In this document: positions 18,906 to 29,847 of the stretch, one piece after another
How the letters are laid out: the number at the start of each line of letters is the position of its first letter
Numbering within the stretch: position 1 is the first letter of the stretch
Origin: Rachicladosporium sp. CCFEE 5018
Lineage: Eukaryota; Ascomycota; Dothideomycetes; Cladosporiales; Cladosporiaceae
Assembly (NCBI GenBank): GCA_002077045.2
Contig: KZ111160.1
Coordinates: 110,437 to 174,436 of the forward strand
Length of the DNA stretch: 64,000 bases
Reading direction: 5' to 3'
The notes under the pieces: generated by a model
The model's database searches: none
Told to the model about the DNA's origin: nothing
The model's input: the letters and a program-made list of their open reading frames with translations, nothing else
Made by a program: the position numbers and the translations under genes

Positions 18906-19844
18906 ATGTCCCTCTTCTCCTTCTCCACACCCCTCGACATCGACATCGTCCTCCAGGATACCGACGACCGCCCCACCGTCGACGTCAAACTCGACAAGAC
19001 TCGGCGCGAAAAGGCGCCCCTGTATCTTGATGGCGAGACAGTCAAAGGTGCTGTCACAATTCGGCCCAAAGATGGGAAGCGGCTGGAGCATACAGGCATC
19101 AAGGTGCAGTTCGTGGGAACAATAGAGATGTTCTTCGATCGCAGCACGCACCATGAGTTCTTGAGCTTGCAGACTGAGCTGGCAAGTCCAGGGGAGCTGC
19201 AGCATCCGGTGACGCTACCTTTCGCGTTCAAGAACGTAGAGAAGATGTACGAGAGCTATCACGGCATCAACGTCAGGTTACGCTACTTCCTACGAGTCAC
19301 CGTGAGCAGACGCATGGCGGACGTCGTGCGAGAAAAGGATTTGTGGGTGTACTCCTACCGACAACCACCCGAGAGCAACAGCGTGATAAAGATGGACGTC
19401 GGGATCGAGGACTGCCTGCACATTGAATTCGAATACTCGAAGAGCAAGTATCACCTGAAGGACGTTATTGTCGGACGGATATACTTCCTACTCGTTCGAC
19501 TGAAGATAAAACACATGGAACTCTCTATCATCCGGCGCGAGACCACTGGTGTACCTCCGAATCAGTACAACGAGTCCGAGACCCTTGTGCGCTTCGAGAT
19601 CATGGACGGTTCACCTTCACGTGGGGAGACGATACCCATCCGCCTGTTCCTCGGCGGCTTTGATCTGACGCCGACATTCAGAGATGTGAACAAAAAGTAT
19701 AGTACGAGGTACTACTTATCGCTTGTTTTGATCGATGAGGATGCAAGGCGGTACTTCAAGCAGAGCGAAATTGTACTATACCGGCAGGCGCCCGAGAACA
19801 GCGAGCTTGCGCAACGGCAGGCGAAGGAAATCCAGGCAAGCTAG
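18906..19844 (+). CDS. VPS26: Retromer subunit Vps26, copy b
   Basis: 312 residues, ATG at 18906, TAG at 19842-19844. The protein sequence is identical to copy a over its full length. The first ~350 bases are almost identical at DNA level, while from about 19260 on the codons differ at many third positions with no amino-acid change (for example LRYFLRVTVSRRMADVVREK is spelled differently). Complete conservation of the product shows both versions have been functional. Like copy a, it is followed by an in-frame conserved extension. It is probably the other haplotype or homeolog of 8344-9282 rather than a tandem paralogue. Confidence 0.95.
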   Translation: MSLFSFSTPLDIDIVLQDTDDRPTVDVKLDKTRREKAPLYLDGETVKGAVTIRPKDGKRLEHTGIKVQFVGTIEMFFDRSTHHEFLSLQTELASPGELQHPVTLPFAFKNVEKMYESYHGINVRLRYFLRVTVSRRMADVVREKDLWVYSYRQPPESNSVIKMDVGIEDCLHIEFEYSKSKYHLKDVIVGRIYFLLVRLKIKHMELSIIRRETTGVPPNQYNESETLVRFEIMDGSPSRGETIPIRLFLGGFDLTPTFRDVNKKYSTRYYLSLVLIDEDARRYFKQSEIVLYRQAPENSELAQRQAKEIQAS

Positions 19845-20387
19845 GAAGACGCTAATGAGACACGAGGGCGTTTGGGGTTTGATGCGGATTCGGGGCTTGG
19901 GACAGGGAAAGGTGCGGCCGGGAACAGTACACGAGAATCGGACTGTCCTGAGGTGCCGACTAAGGGCCACATGACAGAGTTCGAGAGCGAACCTGCCGAA
20001 TTGAACGCCGATACTCCGCGCTCGAGCATCGATAGCACATCTTCGCAAGCTCCCGGCTTCAAGCGGTACGGCGGAACAGTCAGCTATCCCAACAGCAGGA
20101 CTAACAGCATCACTCGTAAGCACACACGCTATGGTACGGTCAACGGCATCAGCGACCTCCAAATTCCTTCAGCACGAAGCTCGATGAGTTCAGCGCGCAC
20201 AGCGCCCTCGACGCCGAGAGGTGACTGGGACGAACTACTCTCCGCGGGCTCGAAGAAAAAGACACTGCTCGACCTACAGCGGGAAGCACTGCCGATTCTA
20301 GAAGACGAAGCCGGGTCTAGGAATGAACTTGGGGATGCTGGAGATGGTGCCGAAGACAGCGTGGCTGGCGATCGGAGGACTTGGTAG
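19845..20387 (+). CDS. Conserved in-frame extension after the VPS26b stop
   Basis: Same frame as VPS26b. It has the same TAG and the same CAG|GCAAGC donor-like sequence just before it as copy a. It is six codons shorter than the copy-a extension: SFTNGSSIARKH there, SITRKH here. The end is strongly conserved (PSARSSMSSARTAPSTP, GDWDELLSAGSKKKTLLD, VAGDRRTW), mostly through silent substitutions. No ATG is present at the beginning of the frame. It is interpreted as a spliced or readthrough C-terminal tail of Vps26. Confidence 0.5.
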   Translation, partial: EDANETRGRLGFDADSGLGTGKGAAGNSTRESDCPEVPTKGHMTEFESEPAELNADTPRSSIDSTSSQAPGFKRYGGTVSYPNSRTNSITRKHTRYGTVNGISDLQIPSARSSMSSARTAPSTPRGDWDELLSAGSKKKTLLDLQREALPILEDEAGSRNELGDAGDGAEDSVAGDRRTW

Positions 20388-21387
20388 CTAGCTGACCTTG
20401 GGTCGTCATGTGAGTGGCTCAGCGGCTTGTCGATGTATATACGAGCCTATGAAGGGAGCGACGGCCCATAATCTCGGGCCACAAATACTTCGTACGCTCC
20501 ATGTCACCCACTACGCGCTGGATTTCGAATTGACTCGTGTCTCACATGGACACCATGGCGCAGTCGAGAATATCGGACTTGCTCTACAAACCCTCAGCCC
20601 CCAATGCGTCTGACAAGATAACAGATACACTGTACAGCTTCGGCGATGGCAGATCATGTGAGCAGGCAGTGAAGATCGACGAACACATTGAGATTGTGTG
20701 ACGAGAAGACCGATAATGTACACCGACAAAATACACAATTCCAATCCGCAATCATTACTACCAACCCCTCCGTGCGCTCCTTCGATGATCGGGATGACCA
20801 TCAAACAATAGCCTCGTACTCATATACATCGTGAGGCCAGCATGTGTCCAACAACGCCCAACGCCTGCTATAAAATACAGAATCGCCGAAGAGGGTATGT
20901 AAAGTGCAAGTGTGCTGTGTGTATGGTCGGCGTCGAGCTCGTTGATGAGCCCGGAGTTGTGTCGAACGCGGGAGATGTCCAGCCTTGGTGTGACACAGTA
21001 ATATAATTGTGCAGTGTGTCCGATGTGCATTCCGTGGCGTGTACCGCCTATACGCTTGCGCATGACATCTAAGGGGATTGTTAACGCCGCGTCTTCCTCA
21101 TGCATAGGTCAGTGTCTTCGACTGCTCATGCGACAATGTATCGTAGGCGATAGAAAGGGTCAGAGCCAGTGAAGTGTCAATCCATCGCGACTGAAGTACA
21201 GAGAGCGAGACGCGGCACACCGCGCATGCAGGTTGATGAGGCATGCGTCTTGTGGTGCACTTGCCCGTCGCGTCGATCAGCCAATAACGTGCGATGGTGG
21301 TCAAGCTGGGGTGCGCCGAGGACCGGTCCGGGTTTCCATTGCCAGTAGCGGTGATGTATTCGTAGGTAGTCTTTGAGGCGTCTGATC
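20388..21387. other. Intergenic, no confident gene
   Basis: 3' flank of VPS26b and of Y2. A minus-strand frame at 20758-21105 contains IAGVGRCW, which loosely recalls the ITAGVDTDW motif of W1, and lies 3' of Y2 as W1 lies 3' of Z1. The likeness is too weak to call. Confidence 0.3.
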
Positions 21388-22241
21388 TCACTCCTGTTCG
21401 GGCCGGCGGTAGGATCGTGGATCTTGCTGACGATAGCCGTACGGACGGGGTGCGCCGGTGGTTTCCGGGGATTGGCGTGACGGACGGGCAACGAGTGCAC
21501 GCATCGCATTAGCTACGGACGGGTGCATCGACGGACAGTAGGTGTTTCCGGGCGGCGGGATGAGAGGTGGGCGTGCAAGTGGTGCCATACGTGCGTTTCC
21601 CTCATGGTCCTCGCGATATTGAGTGCCATCAGATCGGCGGGCCTGGCGATTGTCAAATGCCTGCCTCACATCTCCCGGGCCATGGTACACCCCGCCCCTC
21701 GTGCCTGAGAGCAAGTCTTCGGACTGATAGTCCATTGCGCCGTTGAGTTCTTCGCCGGATGACCTATTGGCGTGAGGTCCAAGGAAGTACCGCTCCATGT
21801 CTCGTCGTTCCCGACGCTCTTGCGCATTGAGACTTGGGGAAGCAGGGAAGGCGTGACCTGGTCCAGGAGTCAAGGCAGGTACCGTACGTGGGGTGTCTCG
21901 AACACCATCGAGACTGCCATGCTGTGTCGCAACGGGCGCCGGATGTGCCTGAGCGTGTGACTGAGCGTAGATCTGCTCGCGCCGCAGCGCTCCGCGGCGA
22001 AGGGATGGTGGTTCGGAATCTGTGGCACGTCAGCCTGAGCGGCCTCGAGGTCACGACAATGTGATACAGCGTCATGCTTACCATTCACATAGGGACTGTA
22101 CGCTGCAGTCTGAGAATCGGCCGGCGGTACGCTCTGTTGAGCGAACTGTCTTTGATTGCGATGCGCAGGTAGATTGAACAATGCACTGTTGCGTCGCAAC
22201 AGTTCTTCGATCCGCCGGCGGTCTCTGCCAGCGTCCGACAT
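21388..22241 (-). CDS. Arg/Pro-rich protein Y2 of the GVQ-AF family (partner of ZF2)
   Basis: Two exons: 22082-22241 and 21388-22019. The intron 22020-22081 (62 nt, GTAAGC, branch GCTGACG, CCACAG) is phase 1; the product is 263 residues. I chose the ATG at 22239-22241 (MSDAGRDRRRIEELLRR) because the upstream frame has only a GTG. The ordered family motifs are an Arg-rich N-terminus, MERYFLGPHAN, acidic EDLLSGTRGGVYHGPGDVRQ followed by AFDN, RALVARPSRQ and the end YGYRQQDPRSYRRPEQE. It is the counterpart of Y1 in the other version of the locus, but only the motifs are shared; the rest has diverged beyond easy alignment, and its orientation relative to VPS26 is reversed. Function unknown. Confidence 0.7.
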
Positions 22242-24150
22242 TGCGTAGTCGTGCGTGGGCACTTGCTTGTATCAGTTAGGCGTACTTGCAGATTTTGTTC
22301 AGCCGCAGCACTTCAAATGGTTGCGCAAGTGTAAGAAAGATGTCGGGCAGAAGGTGGAAATGGATGCAATGACGCCGTGCACAATGAAAGGTGGAGCGAG
22401 AAGATGGCTATAAGAACCATTCAGCAACTCTCAAAGAGCTCAAGGGCGCAGCTACAGCGCGCGGAAAACGCAAGACACTGAAAACCAGCCTTTGTGCTCT
22501 TCGCGCGCTCGCCTCACTCAAGTGATGGGTTCCAAATTGAGCCAGCTTCGACGAGTGGCCGGCATTGAATACTGAGGCCGGACATATTCAGGCATCATTT
22601 GCCAACAAGCCAGCGTATCATCCAACTAATGCGTGCGGGGGGGGTGGCGATTGACAGCGGGGTCATGGCGGGCGAGCGTGACGCGGACAGAGCGCGGCAA
22701 GCTGTGTGCGGACCTGTGCCAGCCAAGACAGCGGTGAGCCCGATCGCGAGCCAGGATGACAGTGGTTGAGCTTGAGCGGGTGTCAAGTGGCCTGGGCAGC
22801 TGATCATGGGACGTTCGACACGACATGTGAAGGTTGCTCCGCTCCATCGAGTGTTCTCCCGTGTTCAGGATGTGCAATTCCTGCATCTCTGGCTCCGTCT
22901 CATTCTGAAGTGATCACGTTGAGAGCGCAACGACAATCCAAATCATTGCCGGTCACCAGCCCGTCGAGAGAGCTGTACAATGGCTCGATTGCTTCAATGG
23001 TCAAAGGTCAACCCCCTCACCGCTTCCAAAGCACGCCCACCTGCGGACGCGTCGTGTCATCCACGCTCTTGTTCCGGGATTGGCCTATGAGATGGAAAAG
23101 CATGCCGACAGTGTGACGATTTGCGTCAAGCGCCCGCATATCGCTGATCGACTGGTCCACGTTGCAAAGGATGTCCGGCTGTCACGTTCCGCGCAGGTGC
23201 TAATGCAATGCCTGGCGCCACGCTGTAATGTTCCAGCGCGTCCATTCATAGCATGTGACAGCTTCGTGAGCTCCAGGTTGGGCAGAGTAAGCGAGTGTCG
23301 GCGATTGGTCTGGATGAAGAAAGAAGGCAACCGGCGGCATGGCGTCCTGAGGCAGGTCCACCAAGTACTGCGGCAGCGGTGGTCCGGGTCAGAATCTTCT
23401 GGTGTAGACAGTCGCAACCTCAGTCCCAGAGAGACAAATTTGCAACCTGCCTCCATACATATACTACCAGAAGCTGTGAAGCAATGGCCCGTTGCCATCG
23501 TTTGCCATATTTGCCCAAGCTAAGGCGGTGATGAAGTCAGACGACGCAAGCGGACTTGGGTGCACGGACCTCGCACCACAGCTCCGTCACGCTGGGCGAA
23601 TGCTGTCATGTCGTAGCTGCATACCTCCTAGTCCTCGTACACAGTGTGGCGCAGGTAGCCTACGTTGTCCGGCCCTGCCCAGTGGCTGTACACCATCGAC
23701 CTGAACTGTACACCCCGGGATCACATGCATATTTGCTTTTCCGGATCTGAGCCAGGGCCCACGTCGACTGAGCGAGAAAGCTCTTGGGCACCATTGCGAC
23801 CCATTACAAGGACATACAAACCGAACCACCATCTTGACCATCGTTGCACTTTACTCGTCCGAGCGATGTAGTACACATGAGGGTATGCCTGACAGGCGCA
23901 CTGCGAAGCATGTAGCATGATCTGCCTGCTTCAGCAGAGTTGCTCTGCTGCCCGTGCCTCCCAGTCAATCAGGCGCATGCATTGCTAGCTAGCCGGTAAG
24001 TGTCGCGACACGAATAAGCCCTGTTGCTATTATTCCAGGTGTGGATGCCGAGGGGCAGGTACTGAGGGCGCCAAAGGGCGCTGAGGCCGGCCTCTCGCTC
24101 TCTTCTCTCCTCTATCTATCTTTGTTGAATACGTCTGTTCCGGGTACACC
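22242..24150. promoter_or_regulatory. Divergent Y2-ZF2 intergenic region
   Basis: 1,909 bp between divergent starts. No credible gene. It contains a G-run (GGGGGGG at about 22638) and CT-rich sequence just upstream of ZF2 (TCTCTCCTCTATCTATC around 24105-24120), as is common near fungal transcription starts. No clear similarity to 11898-13729. Confidence 0.4.
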
Positions 24151-25195
24151 ATGGCTCTCGTACACATCGACGGCCTGCATACACGTCGGTCAAACGATCA
24201 CTTTTGGGAATCCCCAGATCTTTGTGGCCTGGGTAGCTGGTCGTCACCACCACCGCGGTCGCCGTCATTTCACTCCCCCGACGGGCTGTCTGTAAAAGAA
24301 TTTCTGAGCTCGCCGTCGTATCTCGACGAGACTCTAGACTGGGACTTTGCAACAGTGCCGTGTGTAGGAACTCGATGGCGATCGGACACCACACAGAGCA
24401 CGACTGCAGCTACACCAGACATATTCGACTCGCACTCGACGAGTCTGTCCAGGACTAGAGTTACGCCGCAACCGCGATCACGCTCTGACCCAGCCGCTGA
24501 GCCGTTCGATTCTCTGTGGCCATTCGGATCTTCGTCCGATCGAGGCCGAACAAGCAATTACATCTGCCCAATCTGTCCAGGAAGGTTTCGAGCGGCTCGC
24601 GATCTTGAACACCATGCCAAATTATCTGGCCACAATCCCTTCAGATGTGCACAATGTCCCAAGAATTACGCGCGCCGGGATGTCTACCTTCGACACATGG
24701 CCACCCACAAGGAAGGCGGCCACGTCTGTGAAGGCTGTCAAAGGGTCTTGACTCGGAAAGACCATCTCAACCAGCATATGAGAAGTTGCCGAGCTGTCAA
24801 TCATCTGAAGCATAAACTTCCGTCCCGAAGGTACGTAGAGTCTCTGTCACATTCTATTCCACGTTGAGACTGACAGGCTGCGCAGTAACACGGCAAATAC
24901 TTACGCTGGACCAGATGAGGATTTCGACCGTCTGAACCAAAGCGTCTGGGCTGATGAGAAGGATGCTCTGACCGGATGTCGAAGTACAGAGGACAATACT
25001 GCAAAGCGCCAAATGATGGAGATCACCAGAACCCTAGGGAATCTGCTCGGAAACGACCACAGCGCTTTGATCGGGAAGCTACAGACGAGTGTCGAGAGCG
25101 TGGACGGGCCGTCCATGAAGCTGCTCGCCGAACATATGACGAGAGCAGGCGTCCTCCAGGCTCAGTTGACCGCCAGCAGGACCAGCGTGTTGTGA
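24151..25195 (+). CDS. C2H2 zinc-finger protein ZF2 (module 2 regulator)
   Basis: Two exons: 24151-24830 and 24886-25195. The 55-nt intron 24831-24885 (GTACGT...GCGCAG) is phase 2; the product is 329 residues. Without the intron the frame would stop before the conserved tail, and with it EDFDRLNQSVWADEKDALTG aligns to ZF1. Three fingers: YICPICPGRF...HHAKLSGH, FRCAQCPKNYARRDVYLRHM followed by ATH, and CEGCQRVLTRKDHLNQHMRS ending in Cys (C2HC). The C-terminal domain MMEITRTLGNLLGNDHSAL, then SMKLLAEHMTRAGVLQAQL, is shared with ZF1 and ZF3. Probably a nuclear regulator. It is head to head with Y2. It is the counterpart of ZF1, but the N-terminal 130 residues are hardly alignable. Confidence 0.82.
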
Positions 25196-26343
25196 AGTTT
25201 GCAACAGGTCTCTCTGCAGGACCGATCCCTCGTGGCACGTGTGGTCCCCCTCGACCATCCGTCCAGCGCTATAAATACTTAGCAAGGGGCGGTTCCCTCG
25301 ACCGACACCTTACGGCGGCCGTGTCCTTACAGGATGGGCTTGCCTCAATTGAGAGCGCATGTTCTGCGCGCTTTCCTAGATACTGTCCACGTGGGATGAG
25401 CTTGTCTCATTCCGCAAGTGACTTTTGACTTTCGTGTCCTTAAAACCTTGTTTCTGTAACAGATTCTGCTGCAATGAGTTTTCCTGCGTTCGATCAACCG
25501 CCAGGCAAAACAAGTGCCTAAATGCGCAATTTTGTTTCAGTTCCCACAGATTGCTCGAGTTCGGAGCCAAGTCAGACCTGGCACATAAGGCAAGCATCTC
25601 CTTGTTGTTGTTTCTTATATTTGTAGATCGATCGTGGCAATACTCGATGGCCACAGCTTAGATACATTCATTCCGTGCGCCTCCTACAACTAATTTGGAT
25701 CCATGGTAACTGTCAGCATTCATGATATGGTCACATATATTCGCTGTATCGATGATACAAGTTTAACAGATGCGAAAATTCCACCCCTTTCAATCAACCT
25801 TCGAAAAGGCTCATCAAGATCTTACCAAGCGGTCCACCTTCCTACTTTTTGAACCGCTACGGCTGTTGGTGTGACCATGACAGTATCAGTTGTTTACATG
25901 GGTTGAGCGACTGCAGTCAAGCGTAGCGAGCTATGTATCGAGGCAAGACGCTGCGGCATTAAGCACACCTTAGAGAGCTGAGTCCTTCGCGCTCGTCAGT
26001 GTGTACCAAACGCCATCGACATTGGTAGCGTTGTGGTCATTTATAGTGATCCAATATGATATACAATGTATGGAGTTGATACAAGTTCATGCACATCCTG
26101 CCTACCACTTGCTGCCATCGGCTAGCTAGTCGTCATCTCACAGGCGCGGTGCTGTATCAATTTATACACAGCACAGGCGTAGGGGTGCACCAGCGGCGCT
26201 ACACACCCCCTGGAGCGTGAGACGACAACGCCCGTGCGAGATACTACGCACGATCTACACGCGTGCACACACAAAGGATCATTGTGATCATGACCGACGC
26301 CAAAGGCACGATGTTGTAAATACAGCAATATAAGTACATGACC
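25196..26343. other. Intergenic, no gene recognised
   Basis: 3' flank of ZF2 and of W2. AT-richer than its surroundings from about 25430 to 25800. Open frames here are short and featureless. Confidence 0.4.
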
Positions 26344-26916
26344 CTAATACAAATCCGTAAGCACCAGTGCAGCCTGTTTCCCCCGAAACGCCAGACGATG
26401 AAGCCATGCTAGCAGCGAGTGAAACCCCCAACCCTTGGCCCTTTGGACATCTACAAAGTCAGGCCAAGCCCCGTCGACGCCGTTAGTGATCCGAGTGTGC
26501 ATGCACAAGTCGTGTGGAGTACAAGGGTAGGAAGACTGTGAAAACGCCTTGCGTGACCGAGGGCAGTCCGTCGGTATGTAGGCGATGCGAACGCGTGGTG
26601 CTGGTCGGTGGAGGTGTCCATCAACGGCGACGCAGTCGATGCGACATGTGGGCGTGTAGAGTTCCAGGTGTATGATCAGGGGTCGAATATGTGCCGGTAT
26701 AAAGGCACAGCACGGGCTAGTAGTAGAGGCTAGCGCTGCTAGGCGGCTGTCAGGTATCGAGGGGCCCGTCGACGATGGATAGTGGTGCGTTACGGTAGTG
26801 TGAGCGTCGTGACATTGAGTGGCCACGCCAGGGCCTGCGTCGAGTAGTCTGTCGTGTTTGTATTCGTGTCCCTTCCAAGCAGACGCCGTTGCGTGAGAAA
26901 CTTCGACCAGCGTCAA
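26344..26916 (-). other. Conserved ORF-like segment W2 downstream of Z2
   Basis: Counterpart of W1. A 190-codon frame without an ATG at its start. Residues HTRITNGVDGAWPDFVDVQR match W1. Upstream, in another frame, an ATG-initiated stretch (MTNPDPLWPLSTGIPTSFAY, around 26940-27003) matches the first codons of the W1 frame (TNSDLSLLLSTGTLTRFA), which uses TTG instead. A frame break therefore separates the two halves here, consistent with an intron or with decay. Confidence 0.35.
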
Positions 26917-27043
26917 GTGGGTTGGCGCAGACTAGGAGCTCCAGTAAGCAAATGAGGTGGGTATGCCAGTCGAAAGTGGCCAGAGAGGGTCCGGATTGGT
27001 CATTAGAGTTGGTGAGCGGGACGCCGCATGGTGGGCAGCGGTC

Positions 27044-27925
27044 TCAATGTCTCCGCGGCGGGTACCCGTATCGAGGCGGGTCTGGATCGGACGGTCTGCG
27101 CATAGATCGCGGAGTTTGGGACTCGAGATCTGGGCGAGCCGGACGAGCAACGAGCTGACGAGCGCGCTGAGCTGAGATGGCACGGGGTGCCCATGTGTAA
27201 TGAGCCTCTGGCTCCCGTGGCTCAGGAGGCGCCACCGGCTGGAAGGGTGCGACGTGGAAAGTCAGCGCTTGAGCCCGGTAGTAGGTCGTGCCGGAAGCCT
27301 CCCGAGCCTGAGGACTGTAGTATGCTGCCTGCACGCCACTGAAGCGTCCATAGACCGGGCTGTCGATCTCGGCAAGGATGTCCTCCTCCTCGTCATCGTC
27401 ACTCCCAGACTCGGACTCGGTGTTGGATTCATCATCAGACTGCGCGTCTGCGGCATCGCGGCGTTGGGGTCCGGTGTAATATTGTTCGAGGCTCTGCGGA
27501 TACGAGTTCTCGAGGGTGCGCTGCGCATAGCGGGGAGGTGTTCCCGCGGCGCCAGGTTCAGCAGGGTCGGCTTGCAAGATGTGTGAAGCGCGTCGCGGCC
27601 GTGCATCGTATGCAGCGCGCGCAGTCGCGGAGGAGTACTGAGTCACTGCAACGTTGTCGTCGCAGGACAGGTCGCGGTGAGATGATGTATTTTCTATCTC
27701 ATGTTAGTGACGTGAAGTGGCTCATCACTACCGAGCACACGTACCAGTCATGCGAGCGTCCACTGTCCCAGACGACGATGTCGCGGAGAGCGCGGCCTGA
27801 GGACGGACCTGAGGAGCAGTCGGTACAGGGCGGTCAGCAGTAGATGGAGGTGCGGCGCCGTTTGCGCCGGTTCGTCGTCGCGGCGATTTCTCACGTCGAC
27901 GGTCGTTCCTGCGGTTCTCCGGCAT
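27044..27925 (-). CDS. Arg/Pro-rich acidic protein Z2 of the GVQ-AF family
   Basis: Two exons, 27745-27925 and 27044-27693, with a 51-nt phase-1 intron 27694-27744, exactly as in Z1; 276 residues. Differences from Z1 are few in the first half (for example PSTADRPV for PSTAGRPV) and become denser toward the C-terminus (FQPVAPPEPREPE, APRAISAQRARQ, PPRRH at the end). All family motifs are kept: LEQYYTGPQRRD, the acidic run, SPVYGRFSGVQAAYYS, LVARPARPD. Rising divergence toward the ZF/Y side is a notable feature. Function unknown. Confidence 0.75.
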
Positions 27926-29747
27926 ACTGAGAAACTAAGGTGCGCTGTAGGTGTGATCAGTCGCGGAAGCTTGCGATGAGCGTATGAGACAATCCTCTTG
28001 TAGTCGACAAAACTGAACAGAACGACGAGATCAAGATGAACGTATGCAAGAGATGTAAGAATGACAGACACAGGAGAATGAAGTACTAGCGCCTGTCACA
28101 CTCGCCTCCGACCACGACGCGCCGGTCACCCCTGGATGTAGCGGAGTGTGAGGAGACCAAGTCCAATGGCGGGGCTGCCACCAATCTCCGAATCGCACCG
28201 CGATGCGATTGGTAGGATCCTGTGACGCGATGAGAGACGGGTCACCTTCCAGGCGCTCCGAGACTTTGAGGCCGTCAATTCAGGCCGGAAATCAGGTGGA
28301 GAGCAAACCCGCAAACAGGTTTTGCGAAGAAGAGAGCCCAACTATAGGTGTTCGGCGCCGGCTGCCCATACCATGCACTAGCTCCGTGAGCATGGCAAAG
28401 GGGGGGAGTGACAGCATGTGCAGTATCGTCCGCGCTGAGCTGCTGCGTGTGCGCGTCAGACAAGTGATTTCCACAGAGGCCCCGCTACGCGTAGCATGTG
28501 CTGGAGCGCCGGCGATGAGACCGCTGCTATGACCCGAGCCTGGAACGGAGTCCCATGGACATCAACCGCGCGTCTCTCATGCGCTGGGTTGTCCTCAACA
28601 TGAACCTTTGTGACACTTGATATCCCCCAATGCCGCAACTTCCAGCGTGACCGAGTTCAACCTTTCACTCCCCGTATTGCGCCTGTCGCTGCAAGCACAG
28701 GTCTCGCTCTTGACGACGCAATTGGACGACACGGTTTTTAAAAGACGTGACGCGCGATGCAGGCGCGTCGCGTCTTTCACCTCGCCGACAGCGCTCATAT
28801 GCTATTGGCCATCTCTAGCCGCCGTGGCTGATGTTGTGTGATGGAGGTGCATGTGATGGCGCGAAAGGGATCCCGTTGATTCGCGTCACCAGAGGCCGGC
28901 CAGATGACATGCCGCGTATTCGTATGCGTGCTTTCGCAGCGATGCAGCCACCTCGTCATCGTCACCGCACCAGGCCAGGTATAGGCGAGATCCGGGAGCC
29001 ATCGAGTCCAGAACGCGAAGGGAGTCTATCGGCGATCGTCGCACACTGGAAGAAGGCAATCAGTTGCCTGATCCCTTAGGCATCAACGGGCCAGTGGGCG
29101 ACAGGTGCGTGGGAAGTGGTGGCAAAACGAGAGACGAACGGGTTCGCGGCTCTACACGACACTATCGCACCGAGACTGAGCATACTGTATACAACAGATT
29201 AGGGCATCTTGCCCTTTGTTTGCCCTCTGGCCTTGAGGACGAATAAGGCACATCAGAGTGAGGTCACGGCAGATGCGCTAAAACAACGCACGGTTCACCA
29301 TCCCGCGCTGTTGGAGCCAGCTTCGAAAGGCCGGCTCGAGTACACCTCGCGCCGTGATTTGACTCGACGAATCAAAAGTTGCTTCAATCCGGACACCCTC
29401 GTTCCTGCCATTGCAAGCATGGCCCGAGGGGCACACAGTAGCGGCCCCAGGAGGACTGCCAGTCCGCCATCAGGCGACGGTTGAAACCGTATGACCCGCC
29501 ATTTCCGTGTCAAGATTGGTGCTGCCCACTTCGGTTCGCCAGGCCCTAGCTTCATGGCAGCACTGGCACTGTCACACAAGACTCAGGAGGGGGCTGTGCA
29601 AGACCAAAGTGCTGGTGGACGACAGCCCTGTAGCTTGTTGTCATCATGCTTCGGCGGTAGGCTGCCCGCCCTATTGGCCACAGCGTGCAGATTGCGGAAG
29701 ATGCCTCGTTGAAGTTGGGCATACTCTTCTCTTCCTCTACACAACAT
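27926..29747. promoter_or_regulatory. Divergent Z2-(ZF3) intergenic region, middle-contig version
   Basis: Closely similar to 30298-32115. The contig ends exactly where ZF3 would follow, at the sequence CTCTACACAACAT. No credible gene: open frames here have no recognisable domain and differ by frameshifting indels between the two versions in places. It is the upstream region shared by Z and the absent ZF3 counterpart. Confidence 0.5.
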
Positions 29748-29847
29748 NNNNNNNNNNNNNNNNNNNNNNNNNNNNNNNNNNNNNNNNNNNNNNNNNNNNN
29801 NNNNNNNNNNNNNNNNNNNNNNNNNNNNNNNNNNNNNNNNNNNNNNN
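29748..29847. other. Assembly gap (100 N)
   Basis: Exactly 100 N, the usual placeholder for unknown size. The sequence after it (29848) restarts inside a Z gene that was already present before the gap. Confidence 0.99.

Noticed and set aside
29209..29579. Opposing frames at 29209-29484 (+) and 29295-29579 (-), repeated at 31577-31852 and 31663-31947
   Set aside because: They are kept in both copies only because the whole spacer is nearly identical; no preference for silent changes and no domain.
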